DNA of 64,000 nt from Scandinavium sp051650185 (lineage in GTDB: Bacteria; Pseudomonadota; Gammaproteobacteria; Enterobacterales; Enterobacteriaceae). Positions 25,587 through 34,646 of this stretch are shown one piece after another. Each line of letters opens with the position of its first letter. Position 1 is the stretch's first letter. A program made the position numbers and the translations under genes. The stretch spans positions 20,078-84,077 of the forward strand of contig NZ_JBOFIN010000079.1 of the NCBI RefSeq assembly GCF_051650185.1. Direction: 5' to 3'. The notes under the pieces were generated by a model. That model did no database searches, was not told the origin of the DNA, and saw only the letters and a program-made list of their open reading frames with translations.

Positions 25587-27657
25587 TCTGGTCGCAATGC
25601 TGCGTCTGCCCGGCAACTTTAAATCCACCCAATGGCAGGTGCTTGCCGGGCCGGTGCTGATCCTGCTTATCCTGTCGATGATGGTGCTGCCACTCCCTGC
25701 CTTCGTCCTCGATTTGCTTTTTACCTTCAACATTGCGCTGTCGATTATGGTGCTGCTGGTGGCGATGTTCACGCAGCGCACGCTCGAATTTGCGGCTTTC
25801 CCGACCATTCTGCTGTTCACGACGTTGCTGCGTCTGGCGCTGAACGTGGCCTCCACCCGTATCATTTTGATGGAAGGGCATACCGGCGCGGCAGCGGCGG
25901 GGAAGGTCGTTGAAGCCTTCGGCCACTTCCTTGTCGGGGGCAACTTTGCCATCGGGATCGTGGTGTTCGTGATCCTCGTTATCATCAACTTTATGGTTAT
26001 CACTAAAGGTGCCGGGCGTATCGCCGAAGTCGGCGCGCGCTTCGTGCTTGACGGGATGCCGGGTAAACAGATGGCGATTGACGCCGATCTGAACGCCGGG
26101 TTGATTGGCGAAGAAGATGCCAAACGTCGCCGCGCAGAAGTGACCCAGGAGGCCGATTTCTACGGTTCGATGGACGGTGCGAGTAAATTCGTTCGCGGGG
26201 ACGCCGTCGCCGGTATTCTGATCATGGTGATTAACGTCATCGGCGGGTTGCTGGTCGGGGTTCTGCAACATGGCATGGATTTAGGCCACGCCGCAGAGAG
26301 CTATACGCTGCTCACCATCGGTGATGGCCTGGTAGCGCAGATCCCGGCGCTGGTTATCTCTACCGCCGCAGGCGTTATCGTGACTCGCGTGGCGACCGAT
26401 CAGGACGTCGGCGAACAGATGGTGGGCCAGCTGTTCAGCAACCCGCGCGTGATGATGCTGAGTGCTGCTGTACTCGGCTTGCTCGGCATGGTGCCGGGGA
26501 TGCCGAACTTTGTGTTTCTGCTGTTTACGGCGGCACTGCTGGGCCTTGCCTGGTGGCTGCGTGGGCGCGAGCAGAAGGCTCCGGCACAGGCGGCTCCAGT
26601 ACGTCCACAGGAAAGCCCGCAGGCCGTCGAAGCCACCTGGAATGACGTGCAGCTGGAAGATACGCTTGGGATGGAAGTCGGTTATCGCCTGATCCCGATG
26701 GTGGATTCACAACAGGACGGCGAGCTGCTGGGGCGCATCCGTTCTATTCGTAAGAAATTCGCCCAGGAGATGGGCTTCCTGCCGCCGGTGGTGCACATCC
26801 GCGACAATATGGATTTGCCGCCCGCTCGTTATCGCATTCTGCTTAAAGGCGTGGATATCGGCAGCGGTGACGCTTATCCGGGGCGCTGGCTGGCGATCAA
26901 CCCGGGCACCGCTGCGGGTACGCTGCCCGGTGAGCCGACGGTCGACCCGGCGTTTGGCCTGGCCGCTATCTGGATTGAAAGCGCGCTGAAAGAGCAGGCT
27001 CAGATTCAGGGCTTTACGGTGGTAGAAGCCAGTACTGTCGTGGCGACACACCTCAACCACTTAATCAGCCTTCATTCGGCCGAGCTGTTTGGCCGTCAGG
27101 AAGCGCAGCAACTGCTGGATCGCGTGACGCAGGAGATGCCTAAGCTCACCGAAGATCTGGTGCCGGGCGTGGTGACGCTGACCACTCTGCATAAGGTCCT
27201 GCAAAACCTGCTGGACGAGAAAGTGCCAATTCGCGATATGCGCACCATTCTGGAGACGCTGGCGGAACATGCGCCTGTGCAGACCGATCCGCATGAGCTG
27301 ACCAACGTGGTGCGCGTGGCGCTGGGCCGCGCTATCACGCAACAGTGGTTCCCGGGCAATGGAGAAGTACAGGTCATTGGGCTCGATACCCCGCTGGAGC
27401 GCTTGCTGTTGCAGGCCTTGCAAAATGGCGGTGGCCTGGAGCCGGGTCTGGCTGACCGACTGCTGGCACAAACTCAGGAAGCGCTGTCTCGTCAGGAGAT
27501 GCTCGGCGCGCCGCCAGTGCTGCTGGTTAACCATGCGCTTCGCCCTTTGTTGTCCAGATTCCTGCGTCGGAATCTGCCGCAACTGGTGGTGTTGTCAAAT
27601 CTGGAACTGTCGGATAACCGCCAGATCCGCATGACCGCGACCATCGGAGGGAAATAA
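25579..27657 (+). CDS. flhA: Flagellar export gate protein FlhA
   Basis: FlhA is the largest export-gate protein. It forms a nonameric ring that docks chaperone-substrate complexes and uses the proton gradient. It has 692 residues, as in E. coli. About eight membrane segments occupy residues 20-315, with the conserved cytoplasmic FHIPEP-family loop near 145-200 (GAGRIAEVGARFVLDGMPGKQMAID). The soluble C-terminal domain covers about 350-692. It overlaps flhB by eight bases and flhE by one (TAATG), so flhBAE is one tightly coupled unit. Confidence 0.97.
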   Translation: MANLVAMLRLPGNFKSTQWQVLAGPVLILLILSMMVLPLPAFVLDLLFTFNIALSIMVLLVAMFTQRTLEFAAFPTILLFTTLLRLALNVASTRIILMEGHTGAAAAGKVVEAFGHFLVGGNFAIGIVVFVILVIINFMVITKGAGRIAEVGARFVLDGMPGKQMAIDADLNAGLIGEEDAKRRRAEVTQEADFYGSMDGASKFVRGDAVAGILIMVINVIGGLLVGVLQHGMDLGHAAESYTLLTIGDGLVAQIPALVISTAAGVIVTRVATDQDVGEQMVGQLFSNPRVMMLSAAVLGLLGMVPGMPNFVFLLFTAALLGLAWWLRGREQKAPAQAAPVRPQESPQAVEATWNDVQLEDTLGMEVGYRLIPMVDSQQDGELLGRIRSIRKKFAQEMGFLPPVVHIRDNMDLPPARYRILLKGVDIGSGDAYPGRWLAINPGTAAGTLPGEPTVDPAFGLAAIWIESALKEQAQIQGFTVVEASTVVATHLNHLISLHSAELFGRQEAQQLLDRVTQEMPKLTEDLVPGVVTLTTLHKVLQNLLDEKVPIRDMRTILETLAEHAPVQTDPHELTNVVRVALGRAITQQWFPGNGEVQVIGLDTPLERLLLQALQNGGGLEPGLADRLLAQTQEALSRQEMLGAPPVLLVNHALRPLLSRFLRRNLPQLVVLSNLELSDNRQIRMTATIGGK

Positions 27658-28052
27658 TGCGTTTATTACTGGCGCTGATAATGATGTTGCCGCTGATGGC
27701 GCAAGCTGCCGGAGAAGGAAGCTGGCAGGCGAGCGGCAGGGGGGTAGTACTCAATCACCGCGGTGAATCTGCGTCTTCGTCGCCGTTAGTCTCTTCACAA
27801 CCGGCCAGCGGCCTGGTGACGGTGATTGCCTGGCGCTATACGCTGATTGGCCCCACGCCCGCAGGTTTACGTGTACGTCTGTGTTCACAAACGCGCTGCG
27901 TGGAGCTCGACGAGCAAAGCGGTACCACGTGGGGATTACAAAACATTCCTGCGGCTGAACCGTTACGCTTTGTCTGGGAAGTGCCGGGGGGCGGCCGCCT
28001 GATCCCGGCCCTCAATGTGCAAAGCAATCAGGTCATTGTTAACTACCGCTAA
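27657..28052 (+). CDS. flhE: Flagellar periplasmic protein FlhE
   Basis: FlhE is a small periplasmic protein that, in Salmonella and E. coli, limits proton leak through the export gate and influences swarming. It has 131 residues (130 in E. coli). A signal peptide (LLLALIMMLPLMAQA, about residues 2-16) precedes a beta-rich domain with the conserved run AWRYTLIGPTPAGLRVRLCS and the C-terminal PGGGRLIPALNVQSNQVIVN. Two cysteines (RLCSQTRCVE) may form a disulfide. Its start codon overlaps the flhA stop. Confidence 0.95.
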   Translation: MRLLLALIMMLPLMAQAAGEGSWQASGRGVVLNHRGESASSSPLVSSQPASGLVTVIAWRYTLIGPTPAGLRVRLCSQTRCVELDEQSGTTWGLQNIPAAEPLRFVWEVPGGGRLIPALNVQSNQVIVNYR

Positions 28053-28120
28053 TCCCTTCCCCTTACCCGCCAGCCTTGTTTTGCAGGCGGCGTCGCAAAA
28101 TCGGCCTCGCCTTTTGATTG

Positions 28121-28143
28121 AATCAAAACGTTGTTTTATAAAT
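28121..28143. promoter_or_regulatory. KdgR-like operator upstream of the GPH/GH105 genes
   Basis: AAAAC (28125-28129), GTT, GTTTT (28133-28137) is a dyad inside AATCAAAACGTTGTTTTATA, close to the KdgR box (a TGAAAC-type arm facing GTTTCA). It lies about 170 bases before the transporter gene. KdgR represses genes for pectin-fragment and sugar-acid use, which fits the predicted functions. No -35/-10 pair was fixed. Confidence 0.45.
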
Positions 28144-28307
28144 CGGTGACGCGCGTGCTCCGACTCTTTGCGTTTTTGCCACATCCGATCCAGCGCTGGC
28201 AAAAATGAAAAGGTTTAACGCAGACCATAATTCTACTGTAGCCGTGTAAGGGTCGCTCCAGCACTGATGGGGCAAGCTCTCCTGATAAAAACACGGGATT
28301 TACGGCA

Positions 28308-29891
28308 ATGAAAACACGTAAAATCGGATTAGCAAATTATCTCGCCTACGGCTCGGGCGATTTTCTGGGCGCAGGGACCACCGCGCTGACCGCCGCATGG
28401 CTTTTATACTTCTACACCACCTTCTGTGGACTCTCTCCCATTGAGGCAACCTTTATCTTTGCCACCGCAAGGGTGCTGGATGCCGTCGTCAGCCCATTGA
28501 TGGGCTTTTTAACGGATAACTTCGGTTCCACCTGGCTCGGTAAACGCTTTGGCCGCCGTAAGTTTTTCATCATGCTCGGGATCCCTTGTGTGTTCAGCTA
28601 CTCCTTTATGTGGGTCGGCGACATGGGATTCTGGTACTACCTGCTGACCTATCTGATTTTCGATATCGTCTACACCATGATTCTGGTGCCGTATGAAACG
28701 CTGGTGCCGGAAATGACTGACGACTTCAAACAGAAGACCAAATTCTCTGGCGCTCGTATCTCGATGGCTCAGATGTCTGCCATTCTGGCGTCGTTCCTGC
28801 CGGGGATCCTGCTGACGCACTTTGGCAAAGACAACGCCGTTTCCTTCTTCTATGCGAGTCTGGTGTTCTCTGTCCTTTGTGCGCTGATGCTCACGTTCGT
28901 CTGGTTCTTTACCTGGGAACGGCCACGTGAGGAGTGGAGCGAAGCCGCACTGAGAGCAGAAGAAGAGAAAAAGCAGCTGACGCTGGGGCAAAGCCTCAAC
29001 CGGCTGATTATCGAGCTGACCTCAACGCTGCGCATCCGCATTTTCCGTCAGCATCTGGGCATGTATCTTGGCGGCTATATCGCACAGGACGTGTTTAACG
29101 CCGTGTTCACCTATTACGTGGTGTTTGTGCTGATGCAGGAAGCCTCGTTTGCCTCCAACCTGATGGGCACGATGGCGATTTTCCAGTTCATCGCCGTGAT
29201 AGCCATGATGCCGCTGTGCATTCGCTTTGGGCCTGCGCCGTCATACCGCCTGGTGGTGGTGTTGTTCGGGCTGAGCTCCATCTCCTACGCCGTGCTCTAC
29301 TACGCAGGCTTAAGCGATATCTGGTCGCTGATGCTGTTGCTTTCTGCGGTCGCAGGTCTGGGTCGTGGCGGGATCAACTATGTGCCGTGGAACACCTACA
29401 CCTATATCGCTGATGTCGATGAGGTGATCACCGGGCAGCGCCGCGAAGGGATTTTTGCCGGGATCATGACCCTGACCCGCAAAGCCTCTCAGGCAGGGGC
29501 CATCATGCTGGTGGGGATCATCATGCAGGCCTCAGGCTTCGTGTCCGGACAGAAAGTCCAGTCTGCGGAAGTCAGCCACACCATCCTTTTGATCTTAAGC
29601 GTGGGCACGGTTGCCGTGTTGATTTGCGGCTTCCTGGTCTCACTGCGCTTCAAGCTGAACCTGCAAACCCACAGTATTTTGCGCGAAGAAACCGCCAAAA
29701 TGCGCCAGTCCGGTCATGCGATGCGTGAAGCCGCAACGCCCGAAGCTCAGGCGACCGTTGAAATGCTCGCGGGTATGCCGTTCGACTCCCTGTGGGGGAA
29801 CAACAACATTGGTTATCTGAATCGCAATAAGCCTGCCGCGCCATCGCTCAGGCAGGGTGCTCCACTGAATTCGACATTTAACAGAGGGTAA
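28308..29891 (+). CDS. GPH-family sugar/oligouronide transporter (MFS_2)
   Basis: This is an inner-membrane symporter of the glycoside-pentoside-hexuronide family, 527 residues. It has the family N-terminus NYLAYGSGDFLGAG and the loop GKRFGRRKFFIMLG near 78, with about twelve membrane segments and a hydrophilic C-terminal tail of about 70 residues. The substrate is inferred from the next gene, a GH105 hydrolase four bases downstream: unsaturated rhamnogalacturonan or oligogalacturonate disaccharides, as for RhiT-type transporters. In E. coli K-12 this flhE-argS slot holds the unrelated yecT. No symbol is given because orthology to RhiT is unproven. Confidence 0.78.
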   Translation: MKTRKIGLANYLAYGSGDFLGAGTTALTAAWLLYFYTTFCGLSPIEATFIFATARVLDAVVSPLMGFLTDNFGSTWLGKRFGRRKFFIMLGIPCVFSYSFMWVGDMGFWYYLLTYLIFDIVYTMILVPYETLVPEMTDDFKQKTKFSGARISMAQMSAILASFLPGILLTHFGKDNAVSFFYASLVFSVLCALMLTFVWFFTWERPREEWSEAALRAEEEKKQLTLGQSLNRLIIELTSTLRIRIFRQHLGMYLGGYIAQDVFNAVFTYYVVFVLMQEASFASNLMGTMAIFQFIAVIAMMPLCIRFGPAPSYRLVVVLFGLSSISYAVLYYAGLSDIWSLMLLLSAVAGLGRGGINYVPWNTYTYIADVDEVITGQRREGIFAGIMTLTRKASQAGAIMLVGIIMQASGFVSGQKVQSAEVSHTILLILSVGTVAVLICGFLVSLRFKLNLQTHSILREETAKMRQSGHAMREAATPEAQATVEMLAGMPFDSLWGNNNIGYLNRNKPAAPSLRQGAPLNSTFNRG

Positions 29892-29895
29892 TTAC

Positions 29896-31035
29896 ATGAA
29901 AGTCTGGCCTGTCAAACATAGCCCATTACTGTGTCAGCCCGAGCGCTTTATTGCTCAGGGTGACCTTAAAGCCCTGATCCAGAAAGTGACGCACAATCTG
30001 GTCAGCATCAAGGATGAGAGCGGCGAGTTTTTACTGCGGCTTGATGACGGGCGCGTTATTGACACCAAAGGGTGGGCCGGTTGGGAGTGGACCCACGGCG
30101 TCGGGCTGTACGGCATTCATCAGTATTACCAGCAGACCGGTGACGAACAGATGCGGGATATCATCGACGGCTGGTTTGCAGACCGTTTCGCTGAAGGCGC
30201 GACCACCAAAAACGTCAATACCATGGCGCCGTTCCTGACGCTGGCTTATCGCTATGAAGAGACGAAAAATGCGCAGTATCTGCCGTGGCTGGAGAGCTGG
30301 GCGGAATGGGCGATGAATGACATGCCGCGCACCGAACACGGTGGCATGCAGCACATCACGCTGGCAGAAGAGAATCACCAGCAGATGTGGGATGACACAC
30401 TGATGATGACGGTCATGCCGCTGGCGAAAATCGGCAAATTGCTGGATCGTCCTGAGTATGTCGAAGAGGCGGTCTATCAGTTCCTGCTGCATGTGCAGAA
30501 CCTGATGGACAGGCAGACCGGGTTATGGTTCCACGGCTGGAATTACGAAGGCCATCATAACTTTGCCAATGCCCGCTGGGCGCGAGGTAACAGTTGGCTG
30601 ACCATCGTTATTCCTGATTTCCTTGAACTGGTTGATCTGCCGGAAAACAACGCGGTTCGACGTTATCTGGTTCAGGTGCTGAATGCGCAGATTGCCGCGT
30701 TGGCGAAGTGTCAGGATGACAGTGGTCTTTGGCACACGCTGCTCGACGATCCGCATTCGTATCTCGAAGCGTCCGCTACGGCAGGTTTTGCCTACGGCAT
30801 CCTGAAATCTGTGCGTAAGCGCTATGTTTCTGCGGAGTATGCAGAAGTGGCCGAGAACGCGATTCGCGGAATTATCGCCAACATTTCGCAAGAAGGGGAG
30901 TTACTGCAAACGTCCTTTGGAACAGGCATGGGCAGCAATCTGGAGTTTTACCGCCAGATCCCGCTCACCTCGATGCCTTATGGACAAGCGATGGCGATCC
31001 TTTGTCTGACGGAGTATTTGCGGAAGTACTTCTGA
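29896..31035 (+). CDS. GH105 unsaturated rhamnogalacturonyl/uronyl hydrolase
   Basis: This cytoplasmic hydrolase is predicted to split the 4,5-unsaturated uronic acid from disaccharides made by pectin lyases. It has 379 residues with no signal peptide. It has the (alpha/alpha)6-barrel signatures of GH88/GH105 (YteR/YesR type): QMWDDTLMMTVMPL with D166/D167 and WARGNSW at 228-234, plus GWAGWEWTHGVGLYG near 59-73. It starts four bases after the transporter, so import and hydrolysis are coupled. The product would feed the KDG pathway, ending at Eda (55455-56093). The exact substrate, rhamnogalacturonan or galacturonan, cannot be told. Confidence 0.82.
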   Translation: MKVWPVKHSPLLCQPERFIAQGDLKALIQKVTHNLVSIKDESGEFLLRLDDGRVIDTKGWAGWEWTHGVGLYGIHQYYQQTGDEQMRDIIDGWFADRFAEGATTKNVNTMAPFLTLAYRYEETKNAQYLPWLESWAEWAMNDMPRTEHGGMQHITLAEENHQQMWDDTLMMTVMPLAKIGKLLDRPEYVEEAVYQFLLHVQNLMDRQTGLWFHGWNYEGHHNFANARWARGNSWLTIVIPDFLELVDLPENNAVRRYLVQVLNAQIAALAKCQDDSGLWHTLLDDPHSYLEASATAGFAYGILKSVRKRYVSAEYAEVAENAIRGIIANISQEGELLQTSFGTGMGSNLEFYRQIPLTSMPYGQAMAILCLTEYLRKYF

Positions 31036-31050
31036 GAACAAAAAAACCGG

Positions 31051-31070
31051 CAACAGGTGCCTGTTTTTTT
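31051..31070 (+). terminator. Weak terminator after the GH105 gene
   Basis: AACAG (31052-31056) and CTGTT (31061-31065) form a short stem with a GTGC loop, followed by five more T residues. It lies 16 bases past the GH105 stop codon. Confidence 0.55.
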
Positions 31071-31082
31071 ATGGATTGATTT

Positions 31083-31143
31083 GTAGGCCTGATAAGCGCA
31101 GCGCCATCAGGCATGTTCCCCGGTGTCGCGATGCTTACCGGGG
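31083..31143. repeat. REP-like elements between GH105 and argS
   Basis: One REP unit, GGCCTGATAAGCGCAGCGCCATCAGGC-type, spans about 31085-31112. A second partial palindrome, CCCCGGT with ACCGGGG arms, spans 31118-31143. Confidence 0.7.
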
Positions 31144-31149
31144 CTAAAA

Positions 31150-31180
31150 AAACAAAACCCGGCAAAAGCCGGGTTTTTTT
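31150..31180. terminator. Bidirectional terminator facing argS
   Basis: AAAACCCGGC (31154-31163) and GCCGGGTTTT (31168-31177) form a perfect 10-bp stem with an AAAA loop. T-rich sequence follows on each strand. It ends argS on the minus strand, 20 bases after its stop, and backs up the GH105 operon on the plus strand. Confidence 0.9.
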
Positions 31181-31200
31181 ATGCGCCGTTGGAACGTGTC

Positions 31201-32934
31201 TTACATACGTTCGATGGTTTCAATACCCAGCGTATCCAGACCCAGTTTCAGGGTCTTCGCCGTCAGCAGTGCCAGCTTCAGGCGGCTGTTACGAATTTCT
31301 TCGTTTTCTGCGCTCAGGATAGGGCAGTGCTCATAGAAGCCAGAGAACAGCCCCGCCAGATCGTAGAGGTAAGAACACATCACGTGTGGCGTGCCTTCGC
31401 GGGCAACCACATTCAGCATCTCTTCAAACTGCAGCAGACGTGCAGCCAGCTGAGCTTCACGTTCTTCATTAATGACCACAGGGGCATTGATGATAGCCGC
31501 TTCTTCCAGACCTGCTTTACGGAACACCGACAGCACGCGGGTGTAGGCATACTGCATGTATGGCGCAGTATTGCCTTCGAATGCCAGCATGTTGTCCCAG
31601 TCAAAGACGTAGTCAGTGGTACGGTTTTTGGAGAGATCCGCATATTTCACGGCACCGATACCGACTGCGTTTGCCAGTTTTTCCAGCTCATCAGCAGGCA
31701 TGTCCGGGTTCTTCTCTGCCACCAGACGGCGTGCACGTTCCAGCGCTTCATCCAGCAGGTCAGAAAGCTTCACGGTGCCGCCCGCACGGGTTTTAAACGG
31801 CTTGCCATCTTTGCCAAGCATCATGCCGAACATATGGTGTTCCAGCGGCACAGACGCTGGCACGTAACCTGCTTTGCGCACGATGGTCCACGCCTGCATC
31901 AGGTGCTGGTGCTGGCGGGAATCGATGTAGTACAGCACGCGATCGGCATGCAGCGTTTCATAGCGGTATTTCGCGCAGGCGATATCAGTGGTGGTGTACA
32001 GATAGCCGCCATCCTTTTTCTGGATGATCACGCCCATCGGTTCGCCTTCCTTGTTTTTGTACTCATCAAGGAACACGACCGTCGCGCCTTCGCTTTCTGT
32101 TGCCAGACCTTTCGCTTTCAGGTCTGCCACGATGCCCGGCAGCATTGGATTGTAGAGGCTTTCACCCATTACGTCGTCGCGGGTCAGGGTGACGTTAAGA
32201 CGATCGTAGGTGATCTGGTTCTGGGTCATGGTGATGTCGACCAGCTTGCGCCACATCTCAAGGAAGTACGCATCGCCGCCTTGCAATTTCACCACGTAGT
32301 TACGCGCGCGCTCGGCAAAGACTTCGTCTTCGTCGTAGTGCTTTTTGGCTTCACGGTAGAAGCCTTCGAGGTCCGCCAGCGCCATTTCACCGGCGTTTTC
32401 CTGCTGCTGCTTTTCAAGGTAAGCAATCAGCATACCGAACTGAGTGCCCCAGTCCCCGACGTGGTTTGCGCGGATAACTTTATGGCCGAGGAATTCCAGC
32501 GTACGGACAGCGGCATCGCCGATGATGGTGGAACGCAGGTGGCCGACGTGCATCTCTTTTGCCACGTTTGGCGCAGAGTAGTCGATAACCACGGTTTGTG
32601 CTTCAGGCTGCGCCACGCCCAGACGCTCGGATTTCAGGGCATCGCTTACGCCCTGAGCCAGAAACGCCGGGTCGAGGAAGATATTGATGAAGCCAGGACC
32701 CGCGATTTCGACCTTATTGGCGATGCCGTTGAGATCCAGATGAGTCAGAACCTGCTCTGCGAGTTGTCGTGGTGCCATGCCCAGTTTTTTCGCAACTGCC
32801 ATCACGCCATTGGCCTGATAGTCGCCAAACTGTACTTTTGCAGACTGACGAACCTGCGGTTCGCAATCGGCAGGCGCACCTGCCGCAATCAGGGCCTGAC
32901 TGACTTTTTCTGAGAGAAGAGCCTGAATATTCAC
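31201..32934 (-). CDS. argS: Arginyl-tRNA synthetase
   Basis: ArgS charges tRNA-Arg in the cytoplasm and is essential. It has 577 residues, as in E. coli. It is a class I synthetase: an N-terminal tRNA D-loop-binding domain (about 1-110), the HIGH-type motif HVGH at 129-132 followed by LRSTIIGDA, and a C-terminal helical anticodon-binding domain ending LGIETIERM. The gene stands alone on the minus strand and is divergent from yecM. A long open frame on the opposite strand (31123-32913) is a by-product of codon bias and is not annotated. Confidence 0.98.
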   Translation of the reverse strand: MNIQALLSEKVSQALIAAGAPADCEPQVRQSAKVQFGDYQANGVMAVAKKLGMAPRQLAEQVLTHLDLNGIANKVEIAGPGFINIFLDPAFLAQGVSDALKSERLGVAQPEAQTVVIDYSAPNVAKEMHVGHLRSTIIGDAAVRTLEFLGHKVIRANHVGDWGTQFGMLIAYLEKQQQENAGEMALADLEGFYREAKKHYDEDEVFAERARNYVVKLQGGDAYFLEMWRKLVDITMTQNQITYDRLNVTLTRDDVMGESLYNPMLPGIVADLKAKGLATESEGATVVFLDEYKNKEGEPMGVIIQKKDGGYLYTTTDIACAKYRYETLHADRVLYYIDSRQHQHLMQAWTIVRKAGYVPASVPLEHHMFGMMLGKDGKPFKTRAGGTVKLSDLLDEALERARRLVAEKNPDMPADELEKLANAVGIGAVKYADLSKNRTTDYVFDWDNMLAFEGNTAPYMQYAYTRVLSVFRKAGLEEAAIINAPVVINEEREAQLAARLLQFEEMLNVVAREGTPHVMCSYLYDLAGLFSGFYEHCPILSAENEEIRNSRLKLALLTAKTLKLGLDTLGIETIERM

Positions 32935-33115
32935 CGGAATACCTTACGTTTTTGACGCGGGTAGAAAAATACCCGTATCAGTTGAAGAAATGAGGGCAGA
33001 AGTATACTGCATTTGCACTAAGCCGTCAGCCCTGGAGCGGCGCGTTAATCAGCAGTTGGATGCGCTCTTTCAACAAGGTAAATTAGCGGCCTGCAAAAAA
33101 GAACTGAGGTAAAGA

Positions 33116-33688
33116 ATGGGCTGGCAAACAATCGAAGCGTTACAGGATATTCAGGCGGATTTGCCAAGGTTTACTCAGGCGTTAACGGCGCTGGCTGAAC
33201 GTCTCGGCCTTGAGATTGCCTCGCTTGAGGCGGACCATATTTCTTTGCGCTGCCATCAAAACGCCACCGCGGAACGCTGGCGTCAAGGCTTCGAGCAGTG
33301 CGGTGAGCTGTTGTCAGAAAACATCATTAACGGGCGTCCAATCTGCTTATTCAAATTGCACGAGCCCGTCTGCGTTGAGCACTGGCGTTTTACGGTGGTT
33401 GAATTGCCGTGGCCTGGCGAGAAACGCTATCCGCACGAAGGCTGGGAGCATATCGAAATTGTGCTGCCGGGCGCGCCTGAAGCGTTGAATGCGCGCGCAC
33501 TGGCTTTACTGTCGGATGAAGGGCTGAGCCAGCCGGGGATTTTCGTCAAAACCAGCTCACCGAAAGGCGAGCATGAACGGCTGCCGAATCCGACGCTGGC
33601 GGTCACCGATGGCAAGGTCACGATTAAATTTCACCCATGGTCTATTGAAGAGATCGTGGCGAGTGAAGCGGGCGATACAACAATGTGA
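33116..33688 (+). CDS. yecM: VOC-fold protein YecM, function unknown
   Basis: This 190-residue cytoplasmic protein of the YecM family has a glyoxalase/bleomycin-resistance (VOC) fold with possible metal ligands. Conserved segments are DHISLRCHQNATAERWR, GRPICLFKLHEP, WPGEKRYPHEGWEHIEIV and TIKFHPWSIEEIV; the histidines and glutamate in HEGWEHIEIV are candidate metal ligands. Its reaction is not known. It is divergent from argS and followed by cutC, the E. coli order. The start at ATG 33116 follows a GAGGTAAAG ribosome site. Confidence 0.93.
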   Translation: MGWQTIEALQDIQADLPRFTQALTALAERLGLEIASLEADHISLRCHQNATAERWRQGFEQCGELLSENIINGRPICLFKLHEPVCVEHWRFTVVELPWPGEKRYPHEGWEHIEIVLPGAPEALNARALALLSDEGLSQPGIFVKTSSPKGEHERLPNPTLAVTDGKVTIKFHPWSIEEIVASEAGDTTM

Positions 33689-33754
33689 GCTTACGCGAGA
33701 TCTGCTTTTTGAGAACGTGTCAAAATGCAGTATTAGCGTGAACAGGAGAAGGTA

Positions 33755-34498
33755 ATGGCTTTGCTGGAAGTGTGCTGTTACAGCATGGAATGTGCGCGTG
33801 AGGCGCAGGAAAAAGGCGCCGATCGCATTGAGCTTTGCGCAGCACCGCTGGAAGGGGGCTTAACGCCGTCATTTGGCGTGCTGAAAACAGCGCGTGAGCA
33901 GGTGAGCATCCCGGTACATCCAATTGTGCGTCCGCGCGGTGGCGATTTTTGTTATACCGACGGTGAGTTCGCCGCGATGCTGGAAGACGTTCGCACCATT
34001 CGTGAACTCGGTTTTCCGGGGCTGGTGACTGGCATTCTGGATGCCGATGGCAACGTGGATATGCCCCGTATGCGTCAGGTGATGGAGGCAGCAGGGCCGC
34101 TGGCGGTCACTTTCCATCGGGCATTTGATATGTGTGCTAATCCGTTGCAGGCATTTGAAAACCTGCGAGAACTTGGTGTGGCACGTGTGCTGACTTCTGG
34201 TCAGCAGCCGACGGCGGAGAAAGGACTTTCATTAATTGGGGAACTTATTGCCCTGGGCGACGCTCCAATTATTATGGCCGGTGCTGGCGTACGAGCTAAC
34301 AACATCCCGTTGTTCCTCGAAGCTGGCGTGAAGGAAGTTCACAGTTCAGCCGGGCAGTGGGTTCCGTCAGTAATGCGTTATCGCAACCCGGGGCTGTCGA
34401 TGTCCACAGACCCGACAGCAGATGAATACTCACGATACGCCGTGAACGGCGAATCGGTAGCGGAGATGAAGGCGATCGTTGACCGTTACAAGCACTAG
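33755..34498 (+). CDS. cutC: CutC family copper homeostasis protein
   Basis: CutC is a cytoplasmic TIM-barrel protein linked to copper tolerance, though its direct role in E. coli has been questioned. It has 247 residues (248 in E. coli). The N-terminal strand LEVCCYSMECAREAQEKGADRIELC has the family cysteines. The motifs PSFGVL, RPRGGDFCYTDGE, TFHRAFDMC and LTSGQQPTAEKG are present. It starts 66 bases after yecM with AGGAGAAGG upstream. In K-12 a TMAO-reductase pair (torYZ) follows. Here only a terminator and a REP separate it from the convergent cmoB. Confidence 0.95.
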   Translation: MALLEVCCYSMECAREAQEKGADRIELCAAPLEGGLTPSFGVLKTAREQVSIPVHPIVRPRGGDFCYTDGEFAAMLEDVRTIRELGFPGLVTGILDADGNVDMPRMRQVMEAAGPLAVTFHRAFDMCANPLQAFENLRELGVARVLTSGQQPTAEKGLSLIGELIALGDAPIIMAGAGVRANNIPLFLEAGVKEVHSSAGQWVPSVMRYRNPGLSMSTDPTADEYSRYAVNGESVAEMKAIVDRYKH

Positions 34499-34547
34499 CG
34501 ATTTTTACCGCGCATCATGTCGCCCAATGTGATGCATATTTGTACCA

Positions 34548-34577
34548 GGCCCCTGCCATTAACAGGGGCCTTTTTTT
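34548..34577 (+). terminator. Intrinsic terminator after cutC
   Basis: GGCCCCTG (34548-34555) pairs with CAGGGGCC (34563-34570) around a 7-base loop, followed by seven T residues. It is a strong Rho-independent terminator. Confidence 0.93.
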
Positions 34578-34609
34578 GTCTCATTTTCGGCCAAACAAAT
34601 CCCTTGCCG

Positions 34610-34641
34610 TAGGCCCGGTAAGGCATCGCCGCCACCGGGCA
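34610..34641. repeat. REP element between cutC and cmoB
   Basis: A single REP-type palindrome: TAGGCCCGGTAAGGC with GCCGCCACCGGGC, next to the cmoB stop codon. Confidence 0.75.
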
Positions 34642-34646
34642 TGCAA

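Noticed and set aside
25237..26271. A 344-residue open frame opposite flhB and flhA
   Set aside because: Low-complexity H, R, Q and N composition typical of an antisense frame; it crosses two real overlapping genes.
31123..32913. A 596-residue open frame on the plus strand opposite argS
   Set aside because: argS is an unmistakable essential gene on the minus strand. The antisense frame has no family motifs or ribosome site and is explained by codon bias.
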